DNA from: Aphrophora alni
Taxonomy: Eukaryota > Arthropoda > Insecta > Hemiptera > Aphrophoridae
Direction: 5' to 3'
Assembly (NCBI GenBank): GCA_963513935.1
Contig: OY740768.1
Coordinates: 67,320,231-67,384,230, forward strand
Length of the DNA stretch: 64,000 nt
Shown: piece after piece, positions 33,801 to 45,775 of the stretch
How positions within the stretch are numbered: position 1 is the first letter of the stretch
Layout: every line of letters starts with the position of its first letter
Position numbers and translations under genes: made by a program
Notes under the pieces: model-generated
Told to the model about the DNA's origin: nothing
Database searches by the model: none
The model's input: the letters and a program-made list of their open reading frames with translations, nothing else

Positions 33801-36800
33801 ATCATAAATATTCTTCCTTTCTACGACAATGATATTTACTAGAGCAGAAGAGTACAACGCAAAGTGTGTGAATAAATAATTGTTTACGAAACACTTGAAA
33901 ATTGAATACTGAAAGTGATCTTTTGGAAGAAAGAACTTCGAAACATTTCTTCAGGTTTTATAAATATTTATAATTTCAACGTTCGTTTTATGGCCTTTCG
34001 AAAAAACGAATATTGTTGAGTACTGACAATTAGTGTTTTAGCACTACCTTTGCATAAGTTTAAGTTCTATATAAATGATTTCTTACTAAGTACGCTAGAT
34101 GAGTCACGGACAAGATCAAAGCAAACAAAAAGCCCCTATTTAAATGAAAATCAATCAAGGAACCAACATATGGGATGTAGGTCATTAAGTTAAAAATCAG
34201 ATGAAAAGTTTTTTTTTCCAAAATAAATGTATTTTCTATATCAAATTTCCCGTACAAGCTCTGTGCTGATATCACGTTTATATTTTCATACAATCCAATA
34301 CAATATTACTTTGTACAAAGATTTTCATTAATTAAGAATAAGTAGAAATAAAGTTTTAATAATTTTTTCTTCAAAAACGTTATTTTTAACATAGCCACTA
34401 TTATTATTATTTACAAAAAATAGTGCTTGATAATATAACTTATTTTTTCGGCATTTAATAAAAGTCATAAGCACTGATTTCTTAAGCATATCACATCTTC
34501 TAAAAAAAAATTTTAAACCGTTTTTCTCAACCTGTAGTTATTGTCGGTGTTCATTTTTCTCAGCAATTACTGACACGATTTCAATGACATTAGTTACATT
34601 TGATGGCACAAATGATTTAGAATGTGAAATAAATTCTTTAATTATTATTTTTCAAAATGATTACATTTCAAATGAATTTTTACAAGAACCTTTTAACACG
34701 TAGTTCTTATGATAAAACTAATTTTAGGTTACATTTCCTAGTCATCAGCTATAATAAAAAATATAGAATTTGTACTTAAGAAATAGATTTTAACTATACA
34801 ATTTAAAAATTAAATTAAAAAAGGTGTGGACGTACTATATCCATCTCATTACTTATATGTAAATTTGTATATATAATAAAAAAAATTTTTTGTTGTTATT
34901 GGTCCTTATACTTAAAACGTTATCTTCCTCTCTTTAATCTATATTTCTCTTCCATTTTAAAACCAAATAATACTTGTTAGAAATTAATATCATAAATTTA
35001 GCTTTCGACTCCTAAGTTCCAAACTATAAATGTCTTGTTTTCTTTTGTTTTTAATACTATATTATATTGATCAAAGCTCTCTAGCCAATTTCATAAATAT
35101 GTACACAACTTTACCAAAAAAGAAAAAATCGAATGCAAATAAAGTAAAACAAACAATTGTTGATTACAATTTTATTGAAATGAACTTGACAATCAGTACT
35201 GAAAACTGTTACATTGATAGTTAACATGCATTTGTTTAATTTAAATATAATAAAAGTTAATTTCACCGAACTATGTTTAGTTTAGGTTTGCAGTATGTTG
35301 ATCTTAACAACGATACTATAGAGCTTTATGAAATGTTTGGTAATATATGAATCTAACTGAACTACGTCCATAGCGCGCGCAGATCTTCCCTCGTTTGTCA
35401 GAATAACGAGTGAAATAAAAGAACGGCTTCCCGCTGATCTATTGTCCCTAATATTCCCCTAGACGCTTATAAACCTCAATTGAATGCATTTTTTATATTC
35501 GAGTTACGGCTTTGGATACCACATTCTTGTCTCAGTTATCATACATAATGCATTGAATAAATAAACACTTCAAGACAGTACTATGTTGTCCCTATAAATC
35601 AATACTTACATTTTGTTCAGTCTTTATTTGTTTATCGTGTTTAGAAGCTTCGGTTTTATTATTTTATTACATTATATTGATCAGACTAAATACATAAGGT
35701 TTAAGTTTATTTTTCAAAATAATATACTGTTAAAGTATAAAAGTTAAAGTTGTGAAGCATAATTATGTTTGAATCAGGACAATGATACCGGTTAAGACTT
35801 AAATTTCCTTTTTATAATAAAAAGTTGAAACTGAATTTTAAATACGGACATGGGAGATCTTAGAAATACCATTTCTAGCTGGCCACTCTAACTTTATACA
35901 TTTGTTTCCATATTGTATATTGTAGAAATGTTATCATCTATTACTACAGCGGAAAAGAAGTAGAAATCTTCTAGATAAATAATTTCAATATTACAATGTT
36001 TAAGCTAATGGTTTTGACCAAACTATTTCAAACACCAATGTTGGTAACAAATTTAATAAAAATGAACCAATACAGCCAAAGAGAATACAAATACTCAAAT
36101 ATATGTATATACGAGTATATTAACTGGCAATGTAGCACATCATTTTACATGTAAGTTAATCCCAGATTTGATTTTATATTTTTTGTTTGTATAAAAGTAT
36201 AATGAAGATGCAGATGAGCTTGGAAAGAATTTTTTTTTTTTTTAAATAAACAAATATGGCTTAAACGAATGCGGCGAGTGTTATTACGCAAGCATTTTAA
36301 ATTAAATATATTTATGCAGAAGCTCACTTACTATTAAACGAACAATTTTTTAATTTTTATAAATTCTACCTTGAAAACGAGTTTTTAGGATGTATGTTGA
36401 AATGAAATGAATCTCAGCTGAATTTCAGGTACGTGAAAGCGATTTAGGAACTAGGTTTCGACTTTGGGAAAACTCATGCATAGTGTTAAATAACCAGATT
36501 AGTGTCTACGATACAGTATGTGTAATCAAATAAATTGAAGGTGCAGATTTACAACTTTAAAACAATCTATTTTCGACGCAGTTTAAACCCTTGATCGCGC
36601 CACCATGTAGCAATTTAGAATTACCTACCCCTTCCATCGTGCAAATGTAAGCCTGCACTTATCTCTTATCGCAAACCGAATATAAATATTGAAATTAAAT
36701 TGTTTTGTCAACAAACAGCAGTTGTCGTAGCTCGCTACGATTCCCCAAACTCCACTACGGTCTTGGTAATAGAAACGGCATTATTCTTAATTCCTGTTCT

Positions 36801-36881
36801 GTGTGTTTTTACATGTATTACAATTATAATATATCATGTGTTTTTGTGTTGAGAATATAAAAATTTTGTTTCACAAGTTCT

Positions 36882-36885
<4 letters not shown>
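30801..36885. other. AT-rich sequence without recognised genes
   Basis: Short frames (31076-31321, 34060-34293, 35030-35224, 36145-36327) have AT-driven composition and no motif. A less AT-rich patch at about 33540-33730 holds no open frame. A perfect hairpin, TCGTAGC-TC-GCTACGA, lies at 36725-36740. Confidence 0.5.

Positions 36886-36925
<40 letters not shown>
36886..36925. repeat. (TA)n microsatellite
   Basis: About 40 bp of pure TA dinucleotide. Confidence 0.97.
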
Positions 36926-36928
<3 letters not shown>

Positions 36929-38285
36929 TCTAGGTACTTGAATTACTCTACAAGGAACTTGTATATAGGCTATTTGTTGAGTCGAAAATATATTTTAACT
37001 GCCCCACAAAATGTGTTTTAAGGAACATAATTCACATAATATAACAATGTAATAGCTGAGGTCTGCAAACTATTGTAATTCTTTTTCATAATAACAGAGA
37101 GCTTTGTGACGAAAATCCGATTTACAACAACAATGCTGTTTTTACCAAATCATATGTTCTAGTTAAAAAAATATACTTGGCATCTTTATGTATGCCCACC
37201 TATAATCATTTTTTCGCAGAAATTAGTGCAATAATTTTAATGAAATATTTGTACAAACAAAAATAATTGTGTAGCTGAAAACAACTAATCATTTCAAAAT
37301 GGCCGTCTTTTAAAATTATCTTTTGTAACCGCAGATGTTATGAACTGCTACAACTAATTTTATACAGATTGATTTTTTTTTTATTCAATGAGATACCATC
37401 AATAAATATACGATTTATCACTAATAAACAAAACTTTAACCAAACAAACCTACAAATTATACTAAAGTAAGTTTTAATAATCAGTTTTCATTGAAATTTG
37501 ACATGTTTATGAGGAACCGCTATGTCCATTTCATTTTAAGCTATATTTTTCCTTTTTTCCTGTAAGCCTCACCTACTTATTACATTCATAATAGACTAAA
37601 TAAATCTGTACGAAAAGGTTTTTGAAGTGTTTGCAAATAGATTTTTTTTTTTTTATTATGTTTCCCATACATGTGGTTTTATGTTTTGAAAATAATTTTC
37701 CATTTGACACATTTCATAATGTTAATGGCCGGCAGGAACAAAGACGCAGTCTGGCGGGTATACAGTAGTAAAATGTCAACATTGGGGTAGGAAGGGGTAA
37801 AGTGCTGTGTGCCCTATAATTTTAATTAGCATCCTTCGACCCCTTCCCACGTATACTATATTAAGAATGAATTTATTAAAACAAATAATTTATTCATTTT
37901 CGTGGACAATAGTTTTTTGTTATAATTAATTTTATATATTGTCCGTTGTGTGTAGGGCTACGTATCTGATTATTCTTAATAAGCATTTATAAGTAGTTGC
38001 ATTCAAACATTAGTAATCATTCGATATTTATATTTCATCTTATAGCTAGTTCACTTCAAGATGAATATATTAATAGTATGGGAAAGACCTATAACAAATC
38101 ATAAATATTGACTGTTCAAACTATTGATACAACATTTATCAATGTACATATTGATAAATATTAATTTAGTAACTACAGTACTAAGAAAAACGAGGTTTCT
38201 CTAAAAATAATGAGATTAATTTTATAACAAAATGTAATGTCGACTTAACAACAACAAAATTATATTTCCTTCAAATCATTTTCTT
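36926..38285. other. AT-rich sequence
   Basis: Near 37290 the word AAAATGGCCGTCTTTTAAAATT resembles AAAATGGCAGCCGTTTAAAATT in the terminal repeat of the element at 58.6-60.8 kb, so a decayed relative may lie here. No gene is recognised. Confidence 0.45.
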
Positions 38286-38288
38286 TAG

Positions 38289-38515
38289 GAAGCCACACAC
38301 CTACGGGCACTTCTTTCCCATTGCCTGGACAGTGCTCGAAGACAACTAATTCAGCTGATCCGTCAAAATTATTTACGATTGAAATTCCGCCATATTTTCA
38401 AAACGGCGACCCCGAACTTAGTTGTAGTCTTGGGATTAAAACATTATCGCACGGAATAAGAGTAGTGGGCCTGGAGAAACCACAGGATTATCCTTTTTGG
38501 TCAAATAATTCATAG
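38289..38515 (+). CDS. Candidate terminal exon, 74 codons (unrecognised)
   Basis: A pyrimidine-rich tract ending TTCTTTAG|GA (AG at 38287-38288) is a good splice acceptor. The frame with a 2-nt split codon is open for 74 codons to TAG at 38513-38515, beginning SHTPTGTSFPLPGQCSKTTN and ending DYPFWSNNS. Amino-acid composition is balanced (Pro, Gly, Asp, Cys), unlike the Ile/Asn/Lys-rich chance frames elsewhere, and local G+C is raised. A second frame from the same acceptor is also open for 56 codons, which weakens the case. No family is recognised. A retroposed fragment is the main alternative. Confidence 0.3.
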
Positions 38516-39580
38516 GGAGATTGGTGTGACTGAAAGTGTTTTCTTGATGAAGCATCCCAGAGTCTATAATCTCTGGCTAGACACGATTGACCATGTTTCT
38601 AAGTCTTTTAAGAACTTTTAGTAAATTATTTCAAATGTTATAAACTAAATATTTGTGACAAGGAGTAAATTTATTTTTGTGTTATTTATTAACTATTGTG
38701 GACTAGTCTAGTACCTACAGATGAGAATTTACTCTCAAAAACTATTTAAAACTAGTATTAATTATTTTGTACTTAAAATTGGTTAAAATGACAATTTTAT
38801 GTGATGATCTTGTAAAATATCAAGGGTTCCGTGAAAATTATGTCACGCACTGCCTAAAAAAGTGAGGTCATATTATTATTGCTTCGAAATTCTGAAGTTT
38901 GATGCGCCATGGAATTATTCTTAATGCGTTGGAGAAGAAATTTATTGAGCGCGATTTTAATAATCAGTTAATCAATTTTGCTGCAGGACTGGTCAGTATT
39001 TTGTTTAAAAATTTTGGTCACGTATTTTTTCAAACAAACATAAGGTTCAAAGGTTAAGTTGAATAATATTAATGTGGTAACCTTGCTTTATCTAATTTAC
39101 TTTATTCCACATAGGACAATGTGTGTTTTCCAATCTGTGCTTCTCTCTAAATAAGTTTTACTTAAACAGTTGGCTTACGAATGGAAGCTTTAGAATTGTA
39201 AGTTGCAGGATAAAGACTTCTAGGAGTATCTTTGATACATACAAGAGAGAGACTTAAGAGAACCTGTAGAAGAACGTTCTATTCAACTGGATTTTCTCTC
39301 TTGCTATTGTGCATTTAACCTTGTTAAACTTCATAATGTCACTGAAGTGAATACGGTTTTTTAAAATATGAACCTTCTCTTTCAATTTGTTTCTTGTAAC
39401 TTGTTATTTTTTTTTTATATTGATGTCCTTGGTCTTATATTGAAATGAAATTATAAATGATATAATTCTTAAAGCTTAACGTTCAATAATATGCTTATTA
39501 GAGTTAAGGAATAAAATATATTAAAGTTTATTTTTGTTACAAGAAAGATACTTGAAATAAAATATAATCATATTAGATTA
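38516..39580. other. AT-rich sequence
   Basis: No open frame, structured repeat or RNA gene is recognised. Confidence 0.5.
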
Positions 39581-39584
39581 TTGG

Positions 39585-39800
39585 TATAATTTATTCGGAT
39601 ATATGCCATCATTTGTCTATATAAAATCAATACACGACATTTCGAGACTGTGTTCAAATGTCGTTATCAAGTTATAAATCTGGAAGATGAAAAACGTGAA
39701 AAGGGTGAACCAACCCTAGTAAAAACTAAAATCTATAAGAAAGGGATCTACGGTTAAAGCTAGGCCTGAGCTGTCAAAACAACTAAGACTACTAAATATA
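39585..39800 (+). repeat. Dispersed repeat family A, copy 2
   Basis: This is the second copy of the family at 7085-7320, in the same orientation. It includes TGCCATCATTTGT, an ACGACATTT...AAATGTCGT hairpin (39634-39663), CGTTATCAAG and GGCCTGAGCTGTCAAAA. The hairpin is better preserved here than in copy 1. It lies directly beside the Jockey ORF1 relic and could be related to that element's 3' flank or be an independent insertion. Confidence 0.75.
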
Positions 39801-39879
39801 AGATATATAAGACCAACGAAGCCTTTGACACTTTATTTCCTTTCTCTGTTATCATAATCCGAGTAACATCCAACACGTA

Positions 39880-40365
39880 TTAATTAGTTAACTTGGTCTT
39901 GATCGCCTCCAGCTTAATGTGGAGCAGATCCCTACAGGTTACCACGCCCTTTGAGTACAGTAATCCTTCCGATCGGTTTGGTCAAAGAACGAAGCGTTCA
40001 TTTTGCGTAGTGACAAACTTTACTTATTGCTGTTTATTTCTACAGGACCTACCCTGGCCTTGTTAATTACGAAGGGAGAAACCTTAGTGAGGTCTTTCCC
40101 TTCCTCCGTATTCGTAGATAGCAAAAACGTAGGAGCTGGCAACTCAAGGAGTTGAAGATGATACCTCCTCAGTCTCTACTATCTCGAAATCGTTAATAAA
40201 CTCTTCCGACGAAGCTGAACAAAGTCTCTTAGCATTGTTATTAGTCTTAGATTTGGCGTTATTCTTTGATATTTCCATATGTTTGACGACGCTTTGTGGA
40301 AGAAAAATCGGATTAGTAACTCGAACTAGAGAGAAATACATGTTTTGAACGCCCTCTTTAAACAT
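39880..40365 (-). pseudogene. Jockey-clade LINE ORF1 (gag-like) relic
   Basis: The minus-strand frame from 40365 reads SSEEFINDFEIVETEEVSSS and stops near 40144. A +1 frame then continues with DLTKVSPFVINKA and, after an in-frame TGA, SKGVVTCRDLLHIKLEAIKT, ending at TAA (39880-39882). The 'KVSPFLI-KA' and 'GVVR-RDL----EEI---L' blocks in this order are characteristic of arthropod Jockey-like ORF1 nucleic-acid-binding proteins. The usual 'KKLRSGDLLVE' segment and the CCHC zinc knuckles that should follow are missing. One frameshift and one stop make it non-functional. Confidence 0.6.
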
Positions 40366-40990
40366 ACAGATCAGTTCCGATACGGCGTCACGGTACCAGC
40401 AACTTACTGACTAGCCACTCATGTACTTATAGAAATTATCAACTCAGTCCAACCTCATTAGTCATGGATTCCGACTCACATTAACCCAACATCCACTTGC
40501 TTACCAACCGCAGCTAGGTCGTCGATTCCTGAACTCAAACTGTTAAAATCCTCGGCAGTGCAAAGCACACATCATTATCCACGCACTTATTTCCGCCTAG
40601 GAAATCAGAATGCACATCACCATTCCCAGAAGTAACAGACTAGAGCACGGCATTTTTTCTTTCTCATACTCATAAATGGTTTTAAAATCTGGAAAGAGTG
40701 ACAGACTCGCATCACTCTGTTGCCAAGAAATATGTATTCAGCACAAATAAAACCTTAAGAGAAAGTGAAAGTGTAGGTAATTGTGAAATATAGATGAACT
40801 ATATGTAAATTACTATATAGATGACAGTTTATGTGTTGCGAGTGTGCAGAATACAAACGTGATCAAGAAAACTACAAATCACCAGAACTCCACGCTAACA
40901 ACCAAGTTGAACTGTGAACATACACCGGTTAACTGAAAAAAAGAGTGTGTACCTGTGAGGTTAGTTACCTAACGGTGCCGGGATGGACTA
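40366..40990 (-). mobile_element. Probable 5' leader of the same LINE copy
   Basis: This block is richer in G+C than its surroundings and has no open frame. It lies directly upstream (in minus orientation) of the ORF1 relic, and its outer end near 40960-40990 carries CATCCCGGCACCGTTAGG. That it is the 5' untranslated region of the Jockey-like element is inferred from position only; no target-site duplication was identified. Confidence 0.35.
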
Positions 40991-43900
40991 TCTTATTTTT
41001 TCCCTCTGTGTGCATTCGTTTTGAGGAAGCAATATGCTAGGGAAAATAGTATCAAGATTCTCCATACAATAAAATAATTAGTCATGCAGATCTAAATTTC
41101 CCATAGGCATTGGCAGGACCATACGTTTTAAATATATAAATTATCTTGTTGTTTTAAATGTAAATTCAACTTAGAAACCCTAATGTCAAGTAAAAAGAAT
41201 AATATAACATACACACTACTGATGAATAGCTGATAACTGCATTTATTCGATTTAAAAAAAAAGCAATACAATGTGTTGTACAACAATCATTTTGTAAAAA
41301 CAATTTATAAAAAAAAAATTTTTTCGATAATTAATTGAATCATTGTATAATTGTAATAATTATAATTTTCCCGACATCCTGGAATCGTGGTCTTTTTTTG
41401 ATGACGGAGCTTCTAATTTTCATTTCCGGTTCAAATTATATATAAAGATATAAGCAATCCTTCATTTTTCCATAACTTTTAAAACATTGTTGATTATCTT
41501 ACATGTATTTCTTCTATGACTTCGATGCTCACAACGTTTCTGAATACTATATGAAATACTTTCAACAAAAACAATAATATTAATAAAGTTAAAAACAGTA
41601 AGATTGATTAATCATCTATTTGTTTATATCCGTATGATTACATACAGGTGTTTAACTATTTTTTTTTTTTAGATGAGAAGCAATAAATAAACATTAGGCA
41701 GATAACAACTATTTAATCTAATCATAGGCCTAATTAAGTGTTGAAAATCTATTATATATGTGTTTACTGTAATTGTTAGTGAATTTTAGTCTTATTCTAT
41801 ATAGAAGTAGAAAATATTGTAATTGAAAAAAATGTTTTTTTAGTTATATTAAATTAACATCTCTCCCCCAGTCCAATCATTTATTTTTTAAATATGCCTT
41901 TTTTATCTACCTCTATGACCGTCTTCAATAATTGTTCAGAAACCATTTGTTGCCTTTTGTATAAAATAATTTGCAATTACAATATACGCAATTGCCATAA
42001 CTTATAATTTTGGAGTACTTGCAATATATATGTAGAGTACTTCTTAAAATTCAAGTATTGGTCCATCTCCCAGAAAATGCAATTATGAGGTTATAGGTAA
42101 AAAATAAACATGCACAAAACCTGATGAAAAAGCATAATTATGCAAAATCAACTCAAGTTTGGTGAAATGCATCAAAATTGAGTTAACGACTGTAAATTGT
42201 AGAAAGTAAAACATTTTACGTAAAAATTTCGAAGGTTTCACCAAGGATTTCAGATCTTATTGGTGTCTTGTAAATCTGACGAAATTTCTACAGATTCGTT
42301 AAATACCCTCGCTCATTATTTTAAATTTATGTGTGTATAACTATTTCAAAGAATGAAATACTAAGAAAACACAACAAATTATTTATTTCCCACACGTAAG
42401 AAAGTTATTATTCCCAACATGCGCTAAACATATTACTATGCGGTTACATATTTCCATCGCATGTGTAAAGAACCTGCAAGCGGTAATTCGAGCGGTAAAT
42501 TCAGTGGCTGGCGTTTTCTCAACATTATAAATCGAGGAAGGTTCATCCCTCTTGTTCCCCTATCCCGAGTTTGCTTGTTAACAACACTGGAGTTTTTACC
42601 TCACATTTTACTCGTTAAATTCTTTCTTTCACAAAAGTTCACCTCCTTAGGGCTTACTTACGTAAAAAATTGGCTTGAGAATAGCAATCCTAGTCAGGAA
42701 TATAAGTAATTAGCTATGGTAAGAGATACAAAAGGAGCTTTTTGAGCCCATTAGTAGACGAGTCTCTGAGGATTGGAAATGCGATTATTATATTAGATAC
42801 ACGCTGTAAAGTCATGATTCAAAATAGAAGATATTACTTCTGTTTTATAAAATATAAGATTTCAATTATTCCTATCAGGTGTACTTAATATAATTACGTT
42901 TACATTTTACATTTCTGTAATAAGCTTTTTGCAAGCATAACTTATTCCGTTGAAGATCTGTAATATAGATATTTCGAAATTCGATTGCTGTTGCTTAATT
43001 CTTCTTTACTACTCTACTATGATAAAAACAAATTTTTGAAAATAACGTTAACACACTAATATTGTATTTGCTTCTGTGTATATATTTTGATATTTATCTA
43101 TGAATTTGCTTATCTAGTGTGTCGGTACATGACCATAGCTACATTTAGAATATGCAATTATTTAAAACATTGTTAAACTTTCAAATTATGATAACCAACG
43201 TTCGTGATTGTACTTCGAAGTACTTAGAAAATTTCTTAAGAAAAATATATATTTTTTAAATTTGTTAGACCCAAAAGATGATATTGCTGGCGTAGCTAAA
43301 TGAATAGGTGTAACACAAAACTTGTTCTATGCTAGGTATATGTAAGAAAGTAATAAAAATAATGTAAATTTACCAAAACTAGAATATAGGATTGAGGAGA
43401 GGGGTAAAATATAAATGTATTATAATTTATTTTTTTTTTACATACATAAAGTAGAGAAATGAAAATAATTAATTAGTGTAAGTCAAAATGGCTATATTTT
43501 TCAAGTAGAAATTAATAATGAGATGTTAATACCAAATTTTGTATTCAATGTCTTAATAAACAAGGGAATGTTAAGTTTTATCTAGATAATTCATAGATTT
43601 GTCACTTCCGAGCTATCTTACTATACTTCTTCTATGCAAAAAGTAAGTTTAGAATCGTTCTTATCATGATTGTTTTGAATGTTTTTGAGAATCGTTTAAC
43701 ATTTTCCCCTGGATTTAAGGAAAATAAAAAATTAGGATTTTTTAGAGTACATAAAATGTAAAACGGTCAACACCTAGGAATATAGAAATATATTCCTTGA
43801 AGTCTCAGATTTTGTGTTAGGTGAGTTGAAATGAAAACTTTAACAGGTAGGAAGATAAAATCCTACCATTTTGCTGTGAAAAGCATTTGACAGTAGGTAT

Positions 43901-45095
43901 TTGACTGTCTTACATTTTGTAATTAGTACGCCGACCATATTATTTTAGAATTTAAATTATTTGCAAAGACTTTAAAGGCACGCACTGTACTCTTGTGTTC
44001 GTCTTCAATTATACATGAAATACGTATCTGTCATGTGATATGAAAAGCATATTTTCTTAATAGACTAATCGATAATCCATGTTACATAAGCACGTACATT
44101 TCTCACTACAAAATAAATGTTTTATATTTAGAGTTTCAAAATTAAATATTATTGTGGTTTGATAAAATTGGTATGTATATGTTAAGAACACATAGATATT
44201 TGCCTGAAAACTAGATGTATGAATATTTTTTTCGTATACCTTAAAAAGATATAAATATTTTTTAAATGTTAATATTTAATTAAAGATATGTGAAATGTCT
44301 TTTCTACTTTATATTGTGACAGTTTTAGAGAATAAGAATATTAAAACTGTACATTGAAGCTAAAACAAATTTCTTTATCGCAGTAACCAAGGACGTTCCA
44401 CCTTTGACTAATAGTTCGCACGACGGTCCAATTTCCTTGGGAACGATCTAGAATATTCTTTAACTTAACTTCTTCATCTAACCCTGAATTAAACTAGTAT
44501 AAATATATTCCCAGCTGATCTCTGAAATGGGCAGGTTATATTTTTGGCTCTAACAAAATCCATGTAATTTTAAGTATAATTATAAAATAAATTAAAAATT
44601 CTTTTATAAATACTCTTACAATAGTTCGTTGTATTCTGTCTGTATTATTTGTTAAGATTTTGAATGAATTAAAATGTTAATCAATACTCATTTACATAAC
44701 AATTAACCAAACAAATTTTACGTATTGAAAATCAATTCAAATTAGAATGACTCATAACTTATATATTTTGTAATTTTTTTTTTTTTACCAACCACATGCA
44801 ATGACCAAAGTCCAACTGAACCGGTGGCACTACAAAGTAGTTGATGGAAGGTTAAAAATTGTTACATGGGAAACAATGTTGTTTATTCTAAATTTGTTTT
44901 AACATTTAACAGCCTAAATTCGATTGAGAGATTAAAATCGCCTTTCTCTTTATTTTATTTTACAATCATGGCAATATAAAATCCATAAAAAACACATTCT
45001 AATTATATTACGTATAGTATGATATTTTTAAGAATAGTTGATATTATTCAAGAAATCACAATAGAAATATCTATCATCTAGAACACAAAGATCCC
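40991..45095. other. AT-rich sequence without recognised genes
   Basis: An 82-codon plus-strand frame (42461-42709) lies in a less AT-rich patch but shows no motif. No structured repeat or RNA gene is recognised. Confidence 0.5.
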
Positions 45096-45775
45096 CTCGA
45101 AAGAATGTTAAGACAGTTATAAAGTTGTGAGTATTGTAGTTTCGTAATGTTTACAATATATATGGCCGGGAGCAGCCACTATCCCTGAAGTTAAATCACG
45201 GAAGCGGGTCTGAGTTATAACCCTTGATTCCTGGCTCCGTTCCAGTCTTCCAAGCAAGAGAAATATATAGGATATCTCTTACCTTTGCAAAGCAAACATC
45301 GCTGGCTGACACCGCATTTGTACTCGCCGTATTTGCATAGTCTCGTTTACTGTTCCATTGCATTAAATGGATCCTTGCAACCTGGAAGATAAGGTGCGTT
45401 TCATTTTCATTCTACTAGTCTCGTTTACTCTTCTATTGCATTAAATGAATTCTTGCAACCTGCAAGATAAGGTGTGATTTATTTTCACTCGACTCTTTAA
45501 ACAGTTGTATTGGTGTTTGCTTTTTTGGGTAGTTTGTTTTAATCATTTAGTAATGCACTAAAATTTATTAAATCTGTGCTAAACTATTTGAACAATTATT
45601 ATAATCTAATTTATTTATAGATTATATTTTTAAAATTATACTAATTATTCTTATTGTAACTATTAGATGTTATTGTAAAATATTATTTGTAAGGAACTTT
45701 ATTACAATCGAAAAACTGTTTGTATATATTAATGATAAATTGAGTCAAGCCTAATTTTGAGACAGTTGTTGTAAA
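45096..45775 (+). repeat. Left inverted arm
   Basis: Compared with the right arm it carries one extra 78-bp unit (see 45338-45493). Otherwise the arms match in order over their whole length. The segment at 45160-45300 is GC-rich compared with its surroundings and highly conserved between arms. Confidence 0.9.
45338..45493 (+). repeat. 78-bp tandem duplication inside the left arm
   Basis: TAGTCTCGTTTACT starts at 45338 and again at 45416. Both units contain CATTAAATG, CTTGCAACCTG and AAGATAAGGTG. The right arm has a single copy that matches the second unit better, so the duplication arose in this arm after the arms separated. Confidence 0.9.

Noticed and set aside
45160..45245. Possible 5S rRNA similarity in the conserved GC-rich part of the inverted arm
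   Set aside because: Only short words (CTGAAGTTAA, CGGAAGC) are reminiscent. The 5S internal control region is not present in order.
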